From Aureispira sp963837355 (GTDB taxonomy: Bacteria > Bacteroidota > Bacteroidia > Chitinophagales > Saprospiraceae): a DNA stretch of 64,000 nt. Location: the NCBI GenBank assembly GCA_963837355.1, contig CAWIMY010000008.1:62001-126000 (forward strand). The letters are read 5' to 3'. Position 1 is the first letter of the stretch. Each line of letters begins with the position of its first letter. Both the position numbers and the translations under genes were made by a program. Shown here in pieces: positions 1-8,053 of this stretch. The notes under the pieces are model-generated. The model had not been told where the DNA came from, did no database searches, and saw only the letters and a list, made by a program, of their open reading frames with translations.

Positions 1-1018
1 GCTGGATGCGAGCAATTATATCAACCATTATTATGCCATTTCGCTGCTGGCTTTTCTACTATTACTAATGCCTGCGAATGCCGCTTTTTCTTTGGATGTT
101 TGGCGAAAGCCAGCTGCTAGAAAGACGCAAGTTCCACGCGGATTGATTACTGTATTGCAAGCGCAGGTGGCCGTGATTTATTTTTTTGCGGCGTTGGGGA
201 AAATCAATGCAGACTGGCTGTTGCGGGGAATGCCGTTGCGGATTTGGTTGTTGCAGGCACAGGATTTTCCTTTGCTAGGGACTTGGTTCAAGGAATACTG
301 GGTCGCACTGCTGGCGAGTTGGTTGGGCTTTCTGTTTGATTTGTTGGTGGTGTTGGGATTGAGCTTTCGCCAAACGCGCCCCTTGGCCTATTTGGGCGTA
401 TTAGTTTTTCATGGCTTTACGGGATTACTGTTTAATATTGGGTTGTTTCCCTGGGTGATGATTACGAGCACGGTGTTGTTTTTTTCGCCTGCACAGCAGC
501 AAGCTTGGTTGGAGCGTTTGGGGATTCGGCTTGCGCCAACGCCAACGGTTGCGCGGCTGTGGCGCGGGGGTAATTATATTTTAATTGTACATTTGTTAGT
601 ACAAGTACTGCTGCCCTTGCGGCATTGGGTGCTGTATACGGGGAATCCGCGCTGGACGGAGGAGGGCTACCGCTTTTCGTGGTGGGTGATGCTGGTGGAG
701 AAGGAAGGCATGGCGACCTTTCGGGTAACGGACAACGCCAGTGGGCGCGTTTGGGAAGTGGATAATTTGGAATTTTTGACCCCTTTTCAGGAAAAGCGTA
801 TGGCGGTTCGCCCAGACCATATTTGGCAATTTGCTCAATATTTAGCGGACGTGTATCAAGTGCGAGAAGGCTTGACGGAACGGCCTAAAGTGCAAGCAAC
901 CGTACACGTCACCCTCAATGGCCGCGTCAGCCAGCAACTAATTGATCCAACGGTAGATTTAGCAGCAGTGCCTAATGATTGGTCTCCCAAAACATGGATT
1001 TTGCCTCAGCAAGATTAA
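1..1018 (+). CDS. HTTM / vitamin K-dependent gamma-carboxylase-like membrane protein (5' end missing)
   Basis: The reading frame is open from base 2, so the gene starts before the window; the first in-frame ATG at 68 is internal. The frame reads DASNYINHYYAISLLAF and then MPANAAFSLD, the spacing expected in the HTTM (horizontally transferred transmembrane) domain shared with vitamin K-dependent gamma-carboxylase. Several hydrophobic segments follow to about residue 170, then a soluble C-terminal part of about 150 residues. Bacterial members are of unknown substrate; carboxylation of glutamate is only known for the animal enzyme and for a few bacterial ones. It meets the next gene tail to tail with a 4-base overlap. 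The family call is fairly secure, the reaction is not. Confidence 0.75.
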   Translation, partial: LDASNYINHYYAISLLAFLLLLMPANAAFSLDVWRKPAARKTQVPRGLITVLQAQVAVIYFFAALGKINADWLLRGMPLRIWLLQAQDFPLLGTWFKEYWVALLASWLGFLFDLLVVLGLSFRQTRPLAYLGVLVFHGFTGLLFNIGLFPWVMITSTVLFFSPAQQQAWLERLGIRLAPTPTVARLWRGGNYILIVHLLVQVLLPLRHWVLYTGNPRWTEEGYRFSWWVMLVEKEGMATFRVTDNASGRVWEVDNLEFLTPFQEKRMAVRPDHIWQFAQYLADVYQVREGLTERPKVQATVHVTLNGRVSQQLIDPTVDLAAVPNDWSPKTWILPQQD

Positions 1019-1685
1019 TTCAAGAGCAAATCCCCGTAGCAGTAATAAATCACACTCATGCACCAAACAATATGGAGCAATTGAGGCACGCGCACCAGCG
1101 TTTGAGCATCTATCAAATGAGTCTGTCGTTCTTTGGGAACAAGCCAATAAACACCTCCAATGATTAGCAATAAAAACAACGCACTCACTAGTAATACCCG
1201 TAGATAAAAGAATTCAAAGTTGCTGTAAGAAAAGTAGGTATGGGCTATCCAGCAAAATAGGAAGAGGCAAGCCCCGACTGCTAGACGCAACACGGATATT
1301 TTTTGCCCTACAATTGGCCGTATTCCCCACAGCACAAAATAACCCATTGCTAGTAAGAATCCCCACGCTTGTATAGGCTCCGCCAGCTCCCAATAGTCGG
1401 TCAACAATTGCAACAATAGGCTGATGGCTAATAAGATGCCCCATAACCCAAAAGACGCAAAGAGCACCAATGGGCATTTTTTTGAGGGGGCGTTGCCGCT
1501 AATTCTACTCCTAATAATAAAGTAAACCCCAATAAACCCGTGAAAAAAGCACTCCAATAATCAAGGTAATAAAGTACCAATAGTACGGGAAAGCAAGCCA
1601 ATTGTAGCCACAGCGCCGTTTTAACCGTTCGGAGTGAAAGGGGAACACTTGTCGGTGCATCTAAGGGGTCTTGAAAGGAGGGCAT
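1015..1685 (-). pseudogene. Frameshifted multi-pass membrane protein, third of three tandem paralogs
   Basis: Two minus-strand frames make one protein. 1428-1685 gives the N-terminal part (starts MPSFQDPLDAPTSVPLS) and 1015-1557 gives the rest (ends SVIYYCYGDLLLN). They switch at an A7 run on the coding strand (bases 1477-1483): frame one reads TPPQKNAHW, frame two APSKKCPLV. One extra A, or a -1 slip, would restore a protein of about 220 residues, matching its neighbours at 1702 and 2396 in length, in the DAP motif near the N-terminus and in the R-x-PQLL segment near the end. It is last in the four-gene operon led by the rhodanese-like gene. It may be a real pseudogene, a slippage-expressed gene or a sequencing error; function is unknown. 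Confidence 0.7.
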
Positions 1686-1701
1686 CGGCTAGTTTTACCA
1701 C

Positions 1702-2367
1702 TTAATAAAAAATTCTATTAAAAATCAGTAACTGAATCAAGGCAACAATTATAAAAAGTAATTGCGGCAATCTAGCAAAAAATAAACGATCCCCCACTTT
1801 GGATACATCTTTCTTCTTGCGCAATAACGGAACGGAAAATAGCAAGAGAATAACAGCCGTTATAGCCAATAACAAAAAATATAGATAGTAAAGGAAGTAG
1901 TCCTCGAAAGAACAGGTCAACAGCATGAAATAGAAGACAGCAACCAACAGCCCTGCTATTTGGCGGATGCGCGTGCTACGGGATGCATCCGCCTTCAAGG
2001 GGAAGGTAGAAGAAAAAAGATGGAAGACGATTAAAACAAGGAGCGCTCCAAAGCGGAGTAAGAAGGGAAAAGAGGCCAACAACAGTTGAAAAAACAAGCC
2101 CACAGCCACTAGCAGAATGCCCAACAACCCTAAGGGGCGAACTAGGCGCAACTCCTTGGAAAGGTTATTTCGTTGGCCAAATAATTCCAATAGCAATAGG
2201 GCATTTAAACCACCCAAAACTATAGAATAGAAATCCCAATACAGCAGAGGTAAAAAAAATAATAGAAGGGTTCCAACGATCATTTGCCACCAAAAGGAAG
2301 GGGGAATAGCCGACGGTTTAATGGGTGGCAGTTCAGGCGCATCTAAGGGCTGTTGAGCGTTGGGCAT
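1702..2367 (-). CDS. Multi-pass membrane protein, tandem paralog 2
   Basis: A 221-residue, very hydrophobic protein with about six or seven membrane segments and a short polar N-terminus (QQPLDAPELPPIKPS). I do not recognise a family. It shares the LDAP motif, overall length, a central LRPLG-like turn before a long hydrophobic stretch, and a C-terminal RLPQLL motif with the proteins encoded at 2396-3094 and 1015-1685, so the three are tandem duplicates. It starts 28 bases after the end of the upstream paralog, consistent with one transcript. The role could be any small integral membrane function; none is asserted. Confidence 0.75.
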   Translation of the reverse strand: MPNAQQPLDAPELPPIKPSAIPPSFWWQMIVGTLLLFFLPLLYWDFYSIVLGGLNALLLLELFGQRNNLSKELRLVRPLGLLGILLVAVGLFFQLLLASFPFLLRFGALLVLIVFHLFSSTFPLKADASRSTRIRQIAGLLVAVFYFMLLTCSFEDYFLYYLYFLLLAITAVILLLFSVPLLRKKKDVSKVGDRLFFARLPQLLFIIVALIQLLIFNRIFY

Positions 2368-2395
2368 AATATCAAAGTATCAAAGGGAAGAAAGG

Positions 2396-3094
2396 TTAGA
2401 GGGGACTCAAAGCAGCGGAATGATAGCTGTACAAAACAACCATTATTAGTAACAAACAGCCCAATTGTGGAAAACGTAACCAAGTGATGTCATCAATCCA
2501 CCAAGCGCGGCGCTCTTCGCGTACTAACTTTGGAATAATTAAGATAGCCAAAACAACAAACAGCAGCAACAAAAAGAAATAAAAGTGGAAAAAAACCGCC
2601 CAAAGTTTTTTCGTGCTAAATCCCCAAAATAGAACGTACAAGGCGACAAAGGTGCCACCCATGACTAGGCGCAAAAAGGGCGGTTGTCGGCTTCCTGTCG
2701 CAGTGTTGGGTTGGATACACCAAAGTACCTGATAGGCCATCAATATACAAAACAAAGGAGTTTGGAGGTCAAGCGCTTTATTGAAAAAAAATACAGATTC
2801 GGAGAAATAAAAGCCCACATTCAGCAATAAAAATAACCCCAAGAGCACTCCAATAGGCCGCAACCAAGGGAATGGGGAGTGCCGCAGTGGACGACTAGTT
2901 GCCATTTCAACCAAAAGCAGGAGCCCCGTACCGCCCAACGCCACCACAGAAGGATCCCAATAAAGTAAATGTGCTATTAGGATAAAAAAGAACAACGGAA
3001 TTTGTAGTAATAGGGATTTGAAGAGGTCTTGTTGGACTTCGGGGGACGCAGTAGGAGCGTCTAATAAGTCATTTAGGGAGTCTTGTACGGGCAT
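2396..3094 (-). CDS. Multi-pass membrane protein, tandem paralog 1
   Basis: A 232-residue hydrophobic protein with about six or seven membrane spans and a polar N-terminal tail (DSLNDLLDAPTASPEVQQD). Its fifth-sixth span region is followed by a charged loop (LVREERRAWWIDDITWLRFPQL) that also appears in shifted form in the two downstream paralogs, as KERQTHLIDAQTLVRVPQL in the third. It begins 9 bases after the stop of the rhodanese-like gene, so the two are almost certainly co-transcribed. The family is unrecognised and its function unknown; it is the first of three tandem copies. Confidence 0.75.
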   Translation of the reverse strand: MPVQDSLNDLLDAPTASPEVQQDLFKSLLLQIPLFFFILIAHLLYWDPSVVALGGTGLLLLVEMATSRPLRHSPFPWLRPIGVLLGLFLLLNVGFYFSESVFFFNKALDLQTPLFCILMAYQVLWCIQPNTATGSRQPPFLRLVMGGTFVALYVLFWGFSTKKLWAVFFHFYFFLLLLFVVLAILIIPKLVREERRAWWIDDITWLRFPQLGCLLLIMVVLYSYHSAALSPL

Positions 3095-3103
3095 AGAAGT
3101 AAT

Positions 3104-3670
3104 TTAATTAACTGCTAACCCACTTTTTAACAATTTGAGATTACTTTTTTTGCCGACGTGTATGCGATCGGTTTTCCCTGCATCATCGTAGACTTGATAG
3201 CCTGCATTTTTCCAAGCAATCAATCCACCATCCAACAATTGTACATCCAAAAAACCCATCAATTTAAGGTATTGCGCCATCAATAAACCGCGATCTTTGT
3301 TGGCCGAATAAACAATCACTTGCGCCGAGCGATCCAGCATCCAAACCCGTTCGGTAGAAAAGTCAGCAAAGCCAATAGAGCGCGCGTTTTTGATGCGACT
3401 AACCAAGTATTCTTTGTCAGAACGGGCATCTAAAAGAAAGCAAGTACCACGGCTGTTTTTGATGGTGGCGGCCAATTCTTGAGGGCTAATTAAGGCTACC
3501 TTAATGTTCTCAGGATCATTGCGGTATTCCTCAAAGGTAGGTAACTCACTAGGTGATAAAGCTGCTGCATCCACATTAGAGCGCACCCCAAAAGGATCAG
3601 TTTGTGCAGTTGCTAAAAAACTAGTACAGGAACAAAGGAGGATAAAAAAAAGGGACAAGAGCGTATTCAT
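3104..3670 (-). CDS. Secreted rhodanese-like protein lacking the catalytic cysteine
   Basis: A 188-residue protein with an N-terminal signal peptide ending near LATAQ, then a rhodanese (sulfurtransferase) fold at about residues 60-165: the LLDAR entry motif, the central VIVYSANKDRG loop and the LLDGGLIAW exit motif are all visible. Active rhodaneses carry a Cys at the start of the CxxxxR loop; here that position is Ser (VYSANKDRG), so sulfur transfer is unlikely and a binding or scaffold role is more plausible. It heads a minus-strand operon with three paralogous membrane proteins, which suggests a periplasmic partner for them. It could alternatively be membrane-anchored, since a Cys pair sits in the signal region. 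Confidence 0.8.
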   Translation of the reverse strand: MNTLLSLFFILLCSCTSFLATAQTDPFGVRSNVDAAALSPSELPTFEEYRNDPENIKVALISPQELAATIKNSRGTCFLLDARSDKEYLVSRIKNARSIGFADFSTERVWMLDRSAQVIVYSANKDRGLLMAQYLKLMGFLDVQLLDGGLIAWKNAGYQVYDDAGKTDRIHVGKKSNLKLLKSGLAVN

Positions 3671-3857
3671 AATAAGGGACGACAGGTTAGTTCAGGTGAT
3701 GGATGACGGAGGTTGAAAATCTAATTAAACGGTATAAGACTAAATTTATTGATTTATAGGAACACAAAAATAATTAAATACGGACATCAATAAGGTAACT
3801 TCAAGGTCAATTCTTACCAAAGTCCTGCCAATTATGACAAAGCTAGGTTTTAGGTCT

Positions 3858-4442
3858 TTAAGGACGGTATTGATTGGCGCGAATATTTTGTGCTGCTAGG
3901 CGTACCGTCTCGGCTAGGCGCTTCTGTCGTGTGGGGGCGCGCTTGGCCGTAAAAATCCATTCCAAAATGCCGCGTTGGGCAGAGGGGGGAAACGCTTGCC
4001 AATGCTGCCAAGCAATAGGATCATTCTCAAAAAGCGCTTGCAAATCGTCGGGAACTATTAAGTTTTCTACGGCATCTAAAGCCGTCCAAGTGCCTGTTTT
4101 TTTGGCGAGGGCAATTAAGCGCAAGCCACTGGGCTGCAAGCGGTTTTCCTGTTGCAAACGCGCTATTTTTTCCTTGTTAACACGACTCCAATTGCTCTTG
4201 GGGTTACGCGGTGAAAAATATTGGTAATAACTCTCCGCATTGCGCTTGTTGGGTTTACTGTCGATCCAACCAAAGCAAAGCGCCTCGTCCACGGCCTCTG
4301 GATAGTAGATGCTGGCGCGGTTGCTGTCTTTTTTATAAATAATTAGCCACACGCCTGAGCGGTCGTAATGTTGTGCCAACCATGCCCGCCAAGCGGCGAT
4401 ATCCACTGCTTCTATAGTAGGTGTTCCTTTGTATTGCTCCAT
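3858..4442 (-). CDS. YdeI/OmpD-associated family protein
   Basis: A 194-residue cytoplasmic protein. The N-terminal half has the family pattern: W-x-x-WL, SGVWLIIYKK, then Y-x-EAVDEALCFGWIDS and the basic YYQYFSPRNPKSNWSRVNK segment. The C-terminal half has the P-x-A-x-x-x-F-E-x-x-P-x-A segment and the SAQRGILEWIFTAKRAPTRQKR tail typical of the OmdA-like domain. Relatives are linked to bacteriocin or peptide resistance in some enterobacteria, but the biochemical role is not established. It stands alone, with no obvious operon partner. The family call is strong; function is unproven. Confidence 0.82.
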   Translation of the reverse strand: MEQYKGTPTIEAVDIAAWRAWLAQHYDRSGVWLIIYKKDSNRASIYYPEAVDEALCFGWIDSKPNKRNAESYYQYFSPRNPKSNWSRVNKEKIARLQQENRLQPSGLRLIALAKKTGTWTALDAVENLIVPDDLQALFENDPIAWQHWQAFPPSAQRGILEWIFTAKRAPTRQKRLAETVRLAAQNIRANQYRP

Positions 4443-4514
4443 AGCTTTGTTGTTTCTTAGACTATAAATGTAAGAAAAATATGCTTTTTGAGGAAAAGAA
4501 GATTGGAGGGGGAT

Positions 4515-4545
4515 AAAAAAAGCGCACTACCCAAAGGTAGCGCGC
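4515..4545 (-). terminator. Rho-independent terminator after the SDR gene
   Basis: On the minus strand a hairpin with arms GCGCGCTACC and GGTAGTGCGC (one mismatch) and a 4-base loop is followed by a run of seven T. It lies about 100 bases past the SDR stop at 4648. Confidence 0.7.
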
Positions 4546-4647
4546 CCGTCGTTCTCCCTTGATGATGGATGATAAAGGTAAGAACAACCGTGATGGATTG
4601 GACAAGCGGGTTAGAGCCAGCTTGCTATTTTTTGTAGGCAAAGGGCA

Positions 4648-5400
4648 TTACACCAAGGAGTGAAGGTTACTACCACCGTCAATATTAATTTCGCTACCTG
4701 TGATAAACGAAGCATCGTCCGACGCTAAGAAGGTTACTAACTTAGCAATAGATTCTGGAGTTCCAAATTCTCCCAAGGGAATTTTTGTTTGCAAGGTAGC
4801 GGCAAAGCCCTGAATTTGAGCTTCTGTCATGCCTGTTTTGCCGAAAATAGGGGTGTTGACAGGGCCTGGATTGACGGCATTGACGCGAATTTTTCGCGGA
4901 GCCAATTCTTTGGCTGCTGTTCTGGTGTAGGAATTGAGAGCGGCCTTACTCGCGCCATAAATAGCGGTCGTTGGCATTCCCGTATAGGCGTTGATCGATG
5001 ATAAATTAATGACCGAAGCGCCGTCGTTGAGGATGGGAACAAATTTCTCTAGTGTAAATACAGCTCCTTTAAAGTTGATGTCCATAATCGTGTCAAAGGT
5101 GGATTCGTCAATTTGCCCTACCGAGGTGCCAAAAAACACCCCTGCATTGATAAAAAGAACGTCAATTTTGCCGTGAAGGTTCTTAACGTCTTCGACCAAT
5201 TTTTTGGTATGGGCTAAGTTGGCTTGATCGGCTACCAAGCCTGTCGCTCCCAATTCTTTGGCGGCTTTTTCTACCTTTTCCGCATTGCGACCAGTGATGA
5301 TCACAGTAGCGCCTTGGGCAATAAAATCTTTAGCAGTGGCATAACCAATACCGCTATTTCCACCCGTTATAACGGCTATTTTTCCTGTTAAGTTACTCAT
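4648..5400 (-). CDS. SDR family NAD(P)-dependent oxidoreductase
   Basis: A 250-residue classical short-chain dehydrogenase/reductase. The nucleotide site TGGNSGIG is at residues 12-19, the NAG motif near 86, the catalytic Ser in INLSS near 133 and the YGASK Tyr/Lys pair near 148. The C-terminal FITGSEINIDGG is the usual SDR ending. The substrate cannot be read from sequence. It lies directly downstream of a TetR-family regulator on the same strand, and the gap between them carries a palindrome with the same TAGACC/GGTCTA half-sites as the region upstream of the regulator, so it is probably derepressed when the regulator binds a reactive compound. A detoxifying carbonyl reductase is the simplest guess. 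Confidence 0.88.
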   Translation of the reverse strand: MSNLTGKIAVITGGNSGIGYATAKDFIAQGATVIITGRNAEKVEKAAKELGATGLVADQANLAHTKKLVEDVKNLHGKIDVLFINAGVFFGTSVGQIDESTFDTIMDINFKGAVFTLEKFVPILNDGASVINLSSINAYTGMPTTAIYGASKAALNSYTRTAAKELAPRKIRVNAVNPGPVNTPIFGKTGMTEAQIQGFAATLQTKIPLGEFGTPESIAKLVTFLASDDASFITGSEINIDGGSNLHSLV

Positions 5401-5437
5401 TGTTTTTGTTGTGTTGGTTGTTGTTTAGGTAATAATA

Positions 5438-5457
5438 GGTCTAAATTAGACCAGTCT
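5438..5457. promoter_or_regulatory. Putative TetR operator upstream of the SDR gene
   Basis: The 15-base perfect palindrome GGTCTAAATTAGACC (5438-5452) is followed at once by AGTCT, giving an overlapping AGAC-CA-GTCT palindrome (5448-5457). The half-sites match those at 6130-6145 in front of the TetR gene. It sits about 40 bases before the SDR start codon. Confidence 0.6.
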
Positions 5458-5477
5458 GTTTAATTCTAAAAAAGTAT

Positions 5478-5500
5478 AAAAAAACGACCCTGAGGTCGCT
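5478..5500 (-). terminator. Rho-independent terminator after the TetR gene
   Basis: On the minus strand the arms AGCGACC and GGTCGTT flank the loop TCAG and run into seven T. It separates the regulator transcript from the SDR, implying that the SDR has its own promoter near the 5438 palindrome. Confidence 0.7.
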
Positions 5501-5524
5501 GTTAGTCTGTATCAGCAAAAAGCA

Positions 5525-6106
5525 CTACGCTGCAATAAAGGCAAAGGTCATTTCATACCACTTGTCTAAATAAACGCGGTTGCGCTCTACTTTCATTCTT
5601 GAAAACGCCCCACTAATACCTGCATGTAAGTATTCGGCTAAGTAACTGGCAGAAAAAGCCGTTGTAATTTCTCCTTGCTCCTGTCCTTCTGCTAGGCAGG
5701 CGGCAATGGGAGCGAGGCTACTATTGAATTGTTCGTTGGCTACTTTCGCTAAGTATTCGTTGGTGCCTCCAACTTCTAAAGATAAGTTGGCGACCAAGCA
5801 ACCCGCCTTGCACCCTTCGTTACTATTGGCCTCAATAAAGCACTGGTACATCGCTTTTAACCGCTCCAAAGGACTTTTGTTGGAATCGCTTAGGAGCTGC
5901 TCAATGTGTTGGCGGTTGTGTTCGCCATACGCCACTAGGCTTTGCGCCATGAAATCCTCTTTGCTACTAAAGAAATTATAAAAGGAACCTTTGGGCACGG
6001 CACAGGCTTTCAGAATCTCATTGATGCCTACGTGGTGGTAGCCCTTCTGGCGAATGAGTTCGGAACCTATGGAAATAATATCTTCTCTGTTGTGCTTGTA
6101 GCCCAT
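5525..6106 (-). CDS. TetR/AcrR family regulator, NemR-like
   Basis: A 193-residue repressor. The N-terminal helix-turn-helix is clear (residues about 8-55, with VGINEILKACAVPKGSFYNFFSSKEDF). The ligand domain has GCKAGCLVANLSLEV (about 98-112), which resembles the Cys-containing segment of NemR-type regulators that sense electrophiles through cysteine. A TAGACC-N4-GGTCTA palindrome lies immediately upstream (6130-6145), the same half-site arrangement reported for NemR boxes, so autorepression is likely. A related palindrome precedes the SDR downstream. The regulator class is seen directly; the inducing signal is inference. Confidence 0.85.
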   Translation of the reverse strand: MGYKHNREDIISIGSELIRQKGYHHVGINEILKACAVPKGSFYNFFSSKEDFMAQSLVAYGEHNRQHIEQLLSDSNKSPLERLKAMYQCFIEANSNEGCKAGCLVANLSLEVGGTNEYLAKVANEQFNSSLAPIAACLAEGQEQGEITTAFSASYLAEYLHAGISGAFSRMKVERNRVYLDKWYEMTFAFIAA

Positions 6107-6129
6107 GAAGGAATGCTTGGTTATTAGAA

Positions 6130-6145
6130 TAGACCGTTTGGTCTA
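6130..6145. promoter_or_regulatory. Putative TetR autoregulatory operator
   Basis: The palindrome TAGACC-GTTT-GGTCTA has perfect 6-base arms and a 4-base spacer, and lies 24-39 bases before the TetR start codon. It matches the NemR-type operator layout and shares half-sites with 5438-5457. Confidence 0.65.
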
Positions 6146-6225
6146 AGTGTTACAAATGTAACGACATTAATGGGAAACTGTTTTCTTTATCGCCTTTTTT
6201 TTACCTGTTTTTTTAAAAAAGATGC

Positions 6226-6603
6226 TTATTCGCATTGCCGCCCTTCCTCCAAGCCAATAAAATTATCGACTACTAAGAACAATTCTTTGGCTCCGTTACT
6301 GCCGACCTGTTCTTCCAAATGCCCTTCTACTTGCACCCACTCGGGTTCAAAGGCATCGTGATCACTGTCTAGGTAGGCTCTTTCTAGGTTAAGATAAGCC
6401 TCGCCACCCGTGACGGGATATTGTTTGTTGGATTTACAATCTTTGAGTGCGGCGGCATCTGCACCATAAATGAACTCGCCAGCGTAGAGTTTGGCGGAAG
6501 CATTGACCACCTTTGGGGTTTCCTCCGTGGTGTTTGCCGTGTCGTTACAGGCAACTAAAACAACGAGCAATAAAGCAGCGAAAATACTAGTGGGTTGTTT
6601 CAT
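6226..6603 (-). CDS. Lipoprotein resembling the NlpE C-terminal domain
   Basis: A 125-residue protein with a lipoprotein signal (LLLVVLVAC, Cys at about 19). The mature part reads YAGEFIYGADAAALKDCKSNKQYPV, then YLNLERAYLD and VQVEGHLEE. This order is similar to the C-terminal OB-like domain of the copper-homeostasis and surface-sensing lipoprotein NlpE (an F-x-Y-x-ADAA-x-x-x-DC-x-x-x-K segment, a LE-x-AYL segment, then a V-x-VEG strand). The N-terminal NlpE domain is absent. The family comparison is from memory and moderate; a role in envelope stress sensing is inference. It lies 64 bases downstream of the helicase on the same strand. Confidence 0.6.
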   Translation of the reverse strand: MKQPTSIFAALLLVVLVACNDTANTTEETPKVVNASAKLYAGEFIYGADAAALKDCKSNKQYPVTGGEAYLNLERAYLDSDHDAFEPEWVQVEGHLEEQVGSNGAKELFLVVDNFIGLEEGRQCE

Positions 6604-6667
6604 GGTAATTTATTATAAAATGGATGAAAGAAAACGGGGTAAATAGTTGCCCTTCTAAGTACCGAGA

Positions 6668-8053
6668 TTAGAGCAATAGCAACTTCCTGAAATCGGTTCC
6701 AACTTCTACCAGCCCCTTCAATAGTTGCCCTTGTTGGCGGTGCCAAAAGTTGAGATCGCCTACAATAATGAGGCGTTTTTTGGCGCGACTAACGGCCGTA
6801 TTAATGAGGTTCAAACCTTTAGACAATTCATTCTGACTATCCGTAAACCATTTATCATAAGTATCCACCACACTCAAAATAACCGTGTGCCATTCGCGCC
6901 CTTGCGAGCCGTGTACCGTCAAAATTTGCTGGTTGCGTCGCGCTCGGGGCAAGTGCCTGCCCAAGAGGGTCAGTTGGTTGCGGTAAGGGGTGAGAATAGC
7001 GTAATCGCCTGTTTCTAACTCGGGGATTAATTGCTCAATAGCTTGCACTTCGGCGGCATTCTCGCGCTTGTTTTCCGATTTGCTCGGTCTTGGCGCATGC
7101 CAATAATAGACTTCTGTACTGCCTCTTCCAAGTGCAGAGGAGAAGCCATTCTTGTAAACGTATTGCTCCAGTACTTGGGCCAACTCTTGCCCAAAACGAT
7201 AGGTTTGATTGAGGTTGGCTTGCTGCATTTGGCGCAGCGTTAGCGGCGCATTTTTGACGTAGTCTTGCAACATGCCCAACTTGGATTTATGGAATACACC
7301 TTCCACAAAAATGGCCGATTGTGACCAAATAAAAGCCGCGTGATAATCAGCTTCTTTGCTGATGCGCTGGTCACTAATCTCGCAGACAGGCGGCAGTTGC
7401 ATGTGGTCGCCCAGCAGCGTAATCGGCACGCGATGATTGAACAACGTCAAGACTTTGACGAGGTTGGCGTACCCTGCTTCATCTACAAAAATATGGTCTA
7501 CGTTGAGCTTATCTTCCATAAAGCGCCCAATGTAGCCATCCAAGGTGGCCGCCACCACCTGTACGCTTTTTAGGCGCTCTTCCGTGGTGTAATTTTCCAA
7601 GGCTTTTTTCTGTAGTAGAATGTCTTGATAAGCCGCTTGCACGGTATCTACCGTAAAATCCTCGTAGTATTCGGCTAAGGCACCCAACTCCACTTTGTTG
7701 GCTTCGTAGTCTTTTTTGATTTGTTGAAGGGCATTGGCTACCAATTCTACTCGCCCCGATAAGAGGTGGTCAATCATGCTTTGCGCTTCGTGTTCTTGAA
7801 GGTGTATTTTTATAAATTGAATGCGCGCATCCAGCTTGCCCTTTTGCTGTTGTACGGCTGCCTCGGCTTGTTCCCAATCCCATTGTAGCAGCTCGTTGGC
7901 CGCTTCAAAATCATCAATTTCGTCTTCAATGGCGCGAAATTCGCGCTGCAAGCGCTCTTGCTCCTGTTTGGGGTTGGGAGCTATCATTAGAAAAGATACG
8001 GGCGACTTTGGGGCCGAGCAGACTACTGCGCCGTTCGATGGTGCGCAGGTCAC
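6668..8053 (-). CDS. Superfamily 1 helicase, C-terminal part (split by frameshift)
   Basis: This frame carries motif II (FVDEAG, residues 189-194), motif III (LLGDHMQLPP), LNQTYRFG, motif V (VHGSQGREWHTVILSV) and motif VI (NTAVSRAKKRLIIVGD) of the UPF1/DNA2-like superfamily 1 helicases, preceded by a coiled coil. It lacks Walker A, which is on the upstream frame at 7926-9053. Continuity of the coiled coil shows that the two are one gene of about 795 residues. The switch lies near 7985-8000, where one base would have to be skipped. If translated alone it would most likely start at the ATG at 7985-7987 rather than at 8053. Substrate (RNA or DNA) is not determinable. Confidence 0.8.
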   Translation of the reverse strand: MTCAPSNGAVVCSAPKSPVSFLMIAPNPKQEQERLQREFRAIEDEIDDFEAANELLQWDWEQAEAAVQQQKGKLDARIQFIKIHLQEHEAQSMIDHLLSGRVELVANALQQIKKDYEANKVELGALAEYYEDFTVDTVQAAYQDILLQKKALENYTTEERLKSVQVVAATLDGYIGRFMEDKLNVDHIFVDEAGYANLVKVLTLFNHRVPITLLGDHMQLPPVCEISDQRISKEADYHAAFIWSQSAIFVEGVFHKSKLGMLQDYVKNAPLTLRQMQQANLNQTYRFGQELAQVLEQYVYKNGFSSALGRGSTEVYYWHAPRPSKSENKRENAAEVQAIEQLIPELETGDYAILTPYRNQLTLLGRHLPRARRNQQILTVHGSQGREWHTVILSVVDTYDKWFTDSQNELSKGLNLINTAVSRAKKRLIIVGDLNFWHRQQGQLLKGLVEVGTDFRKLLLL

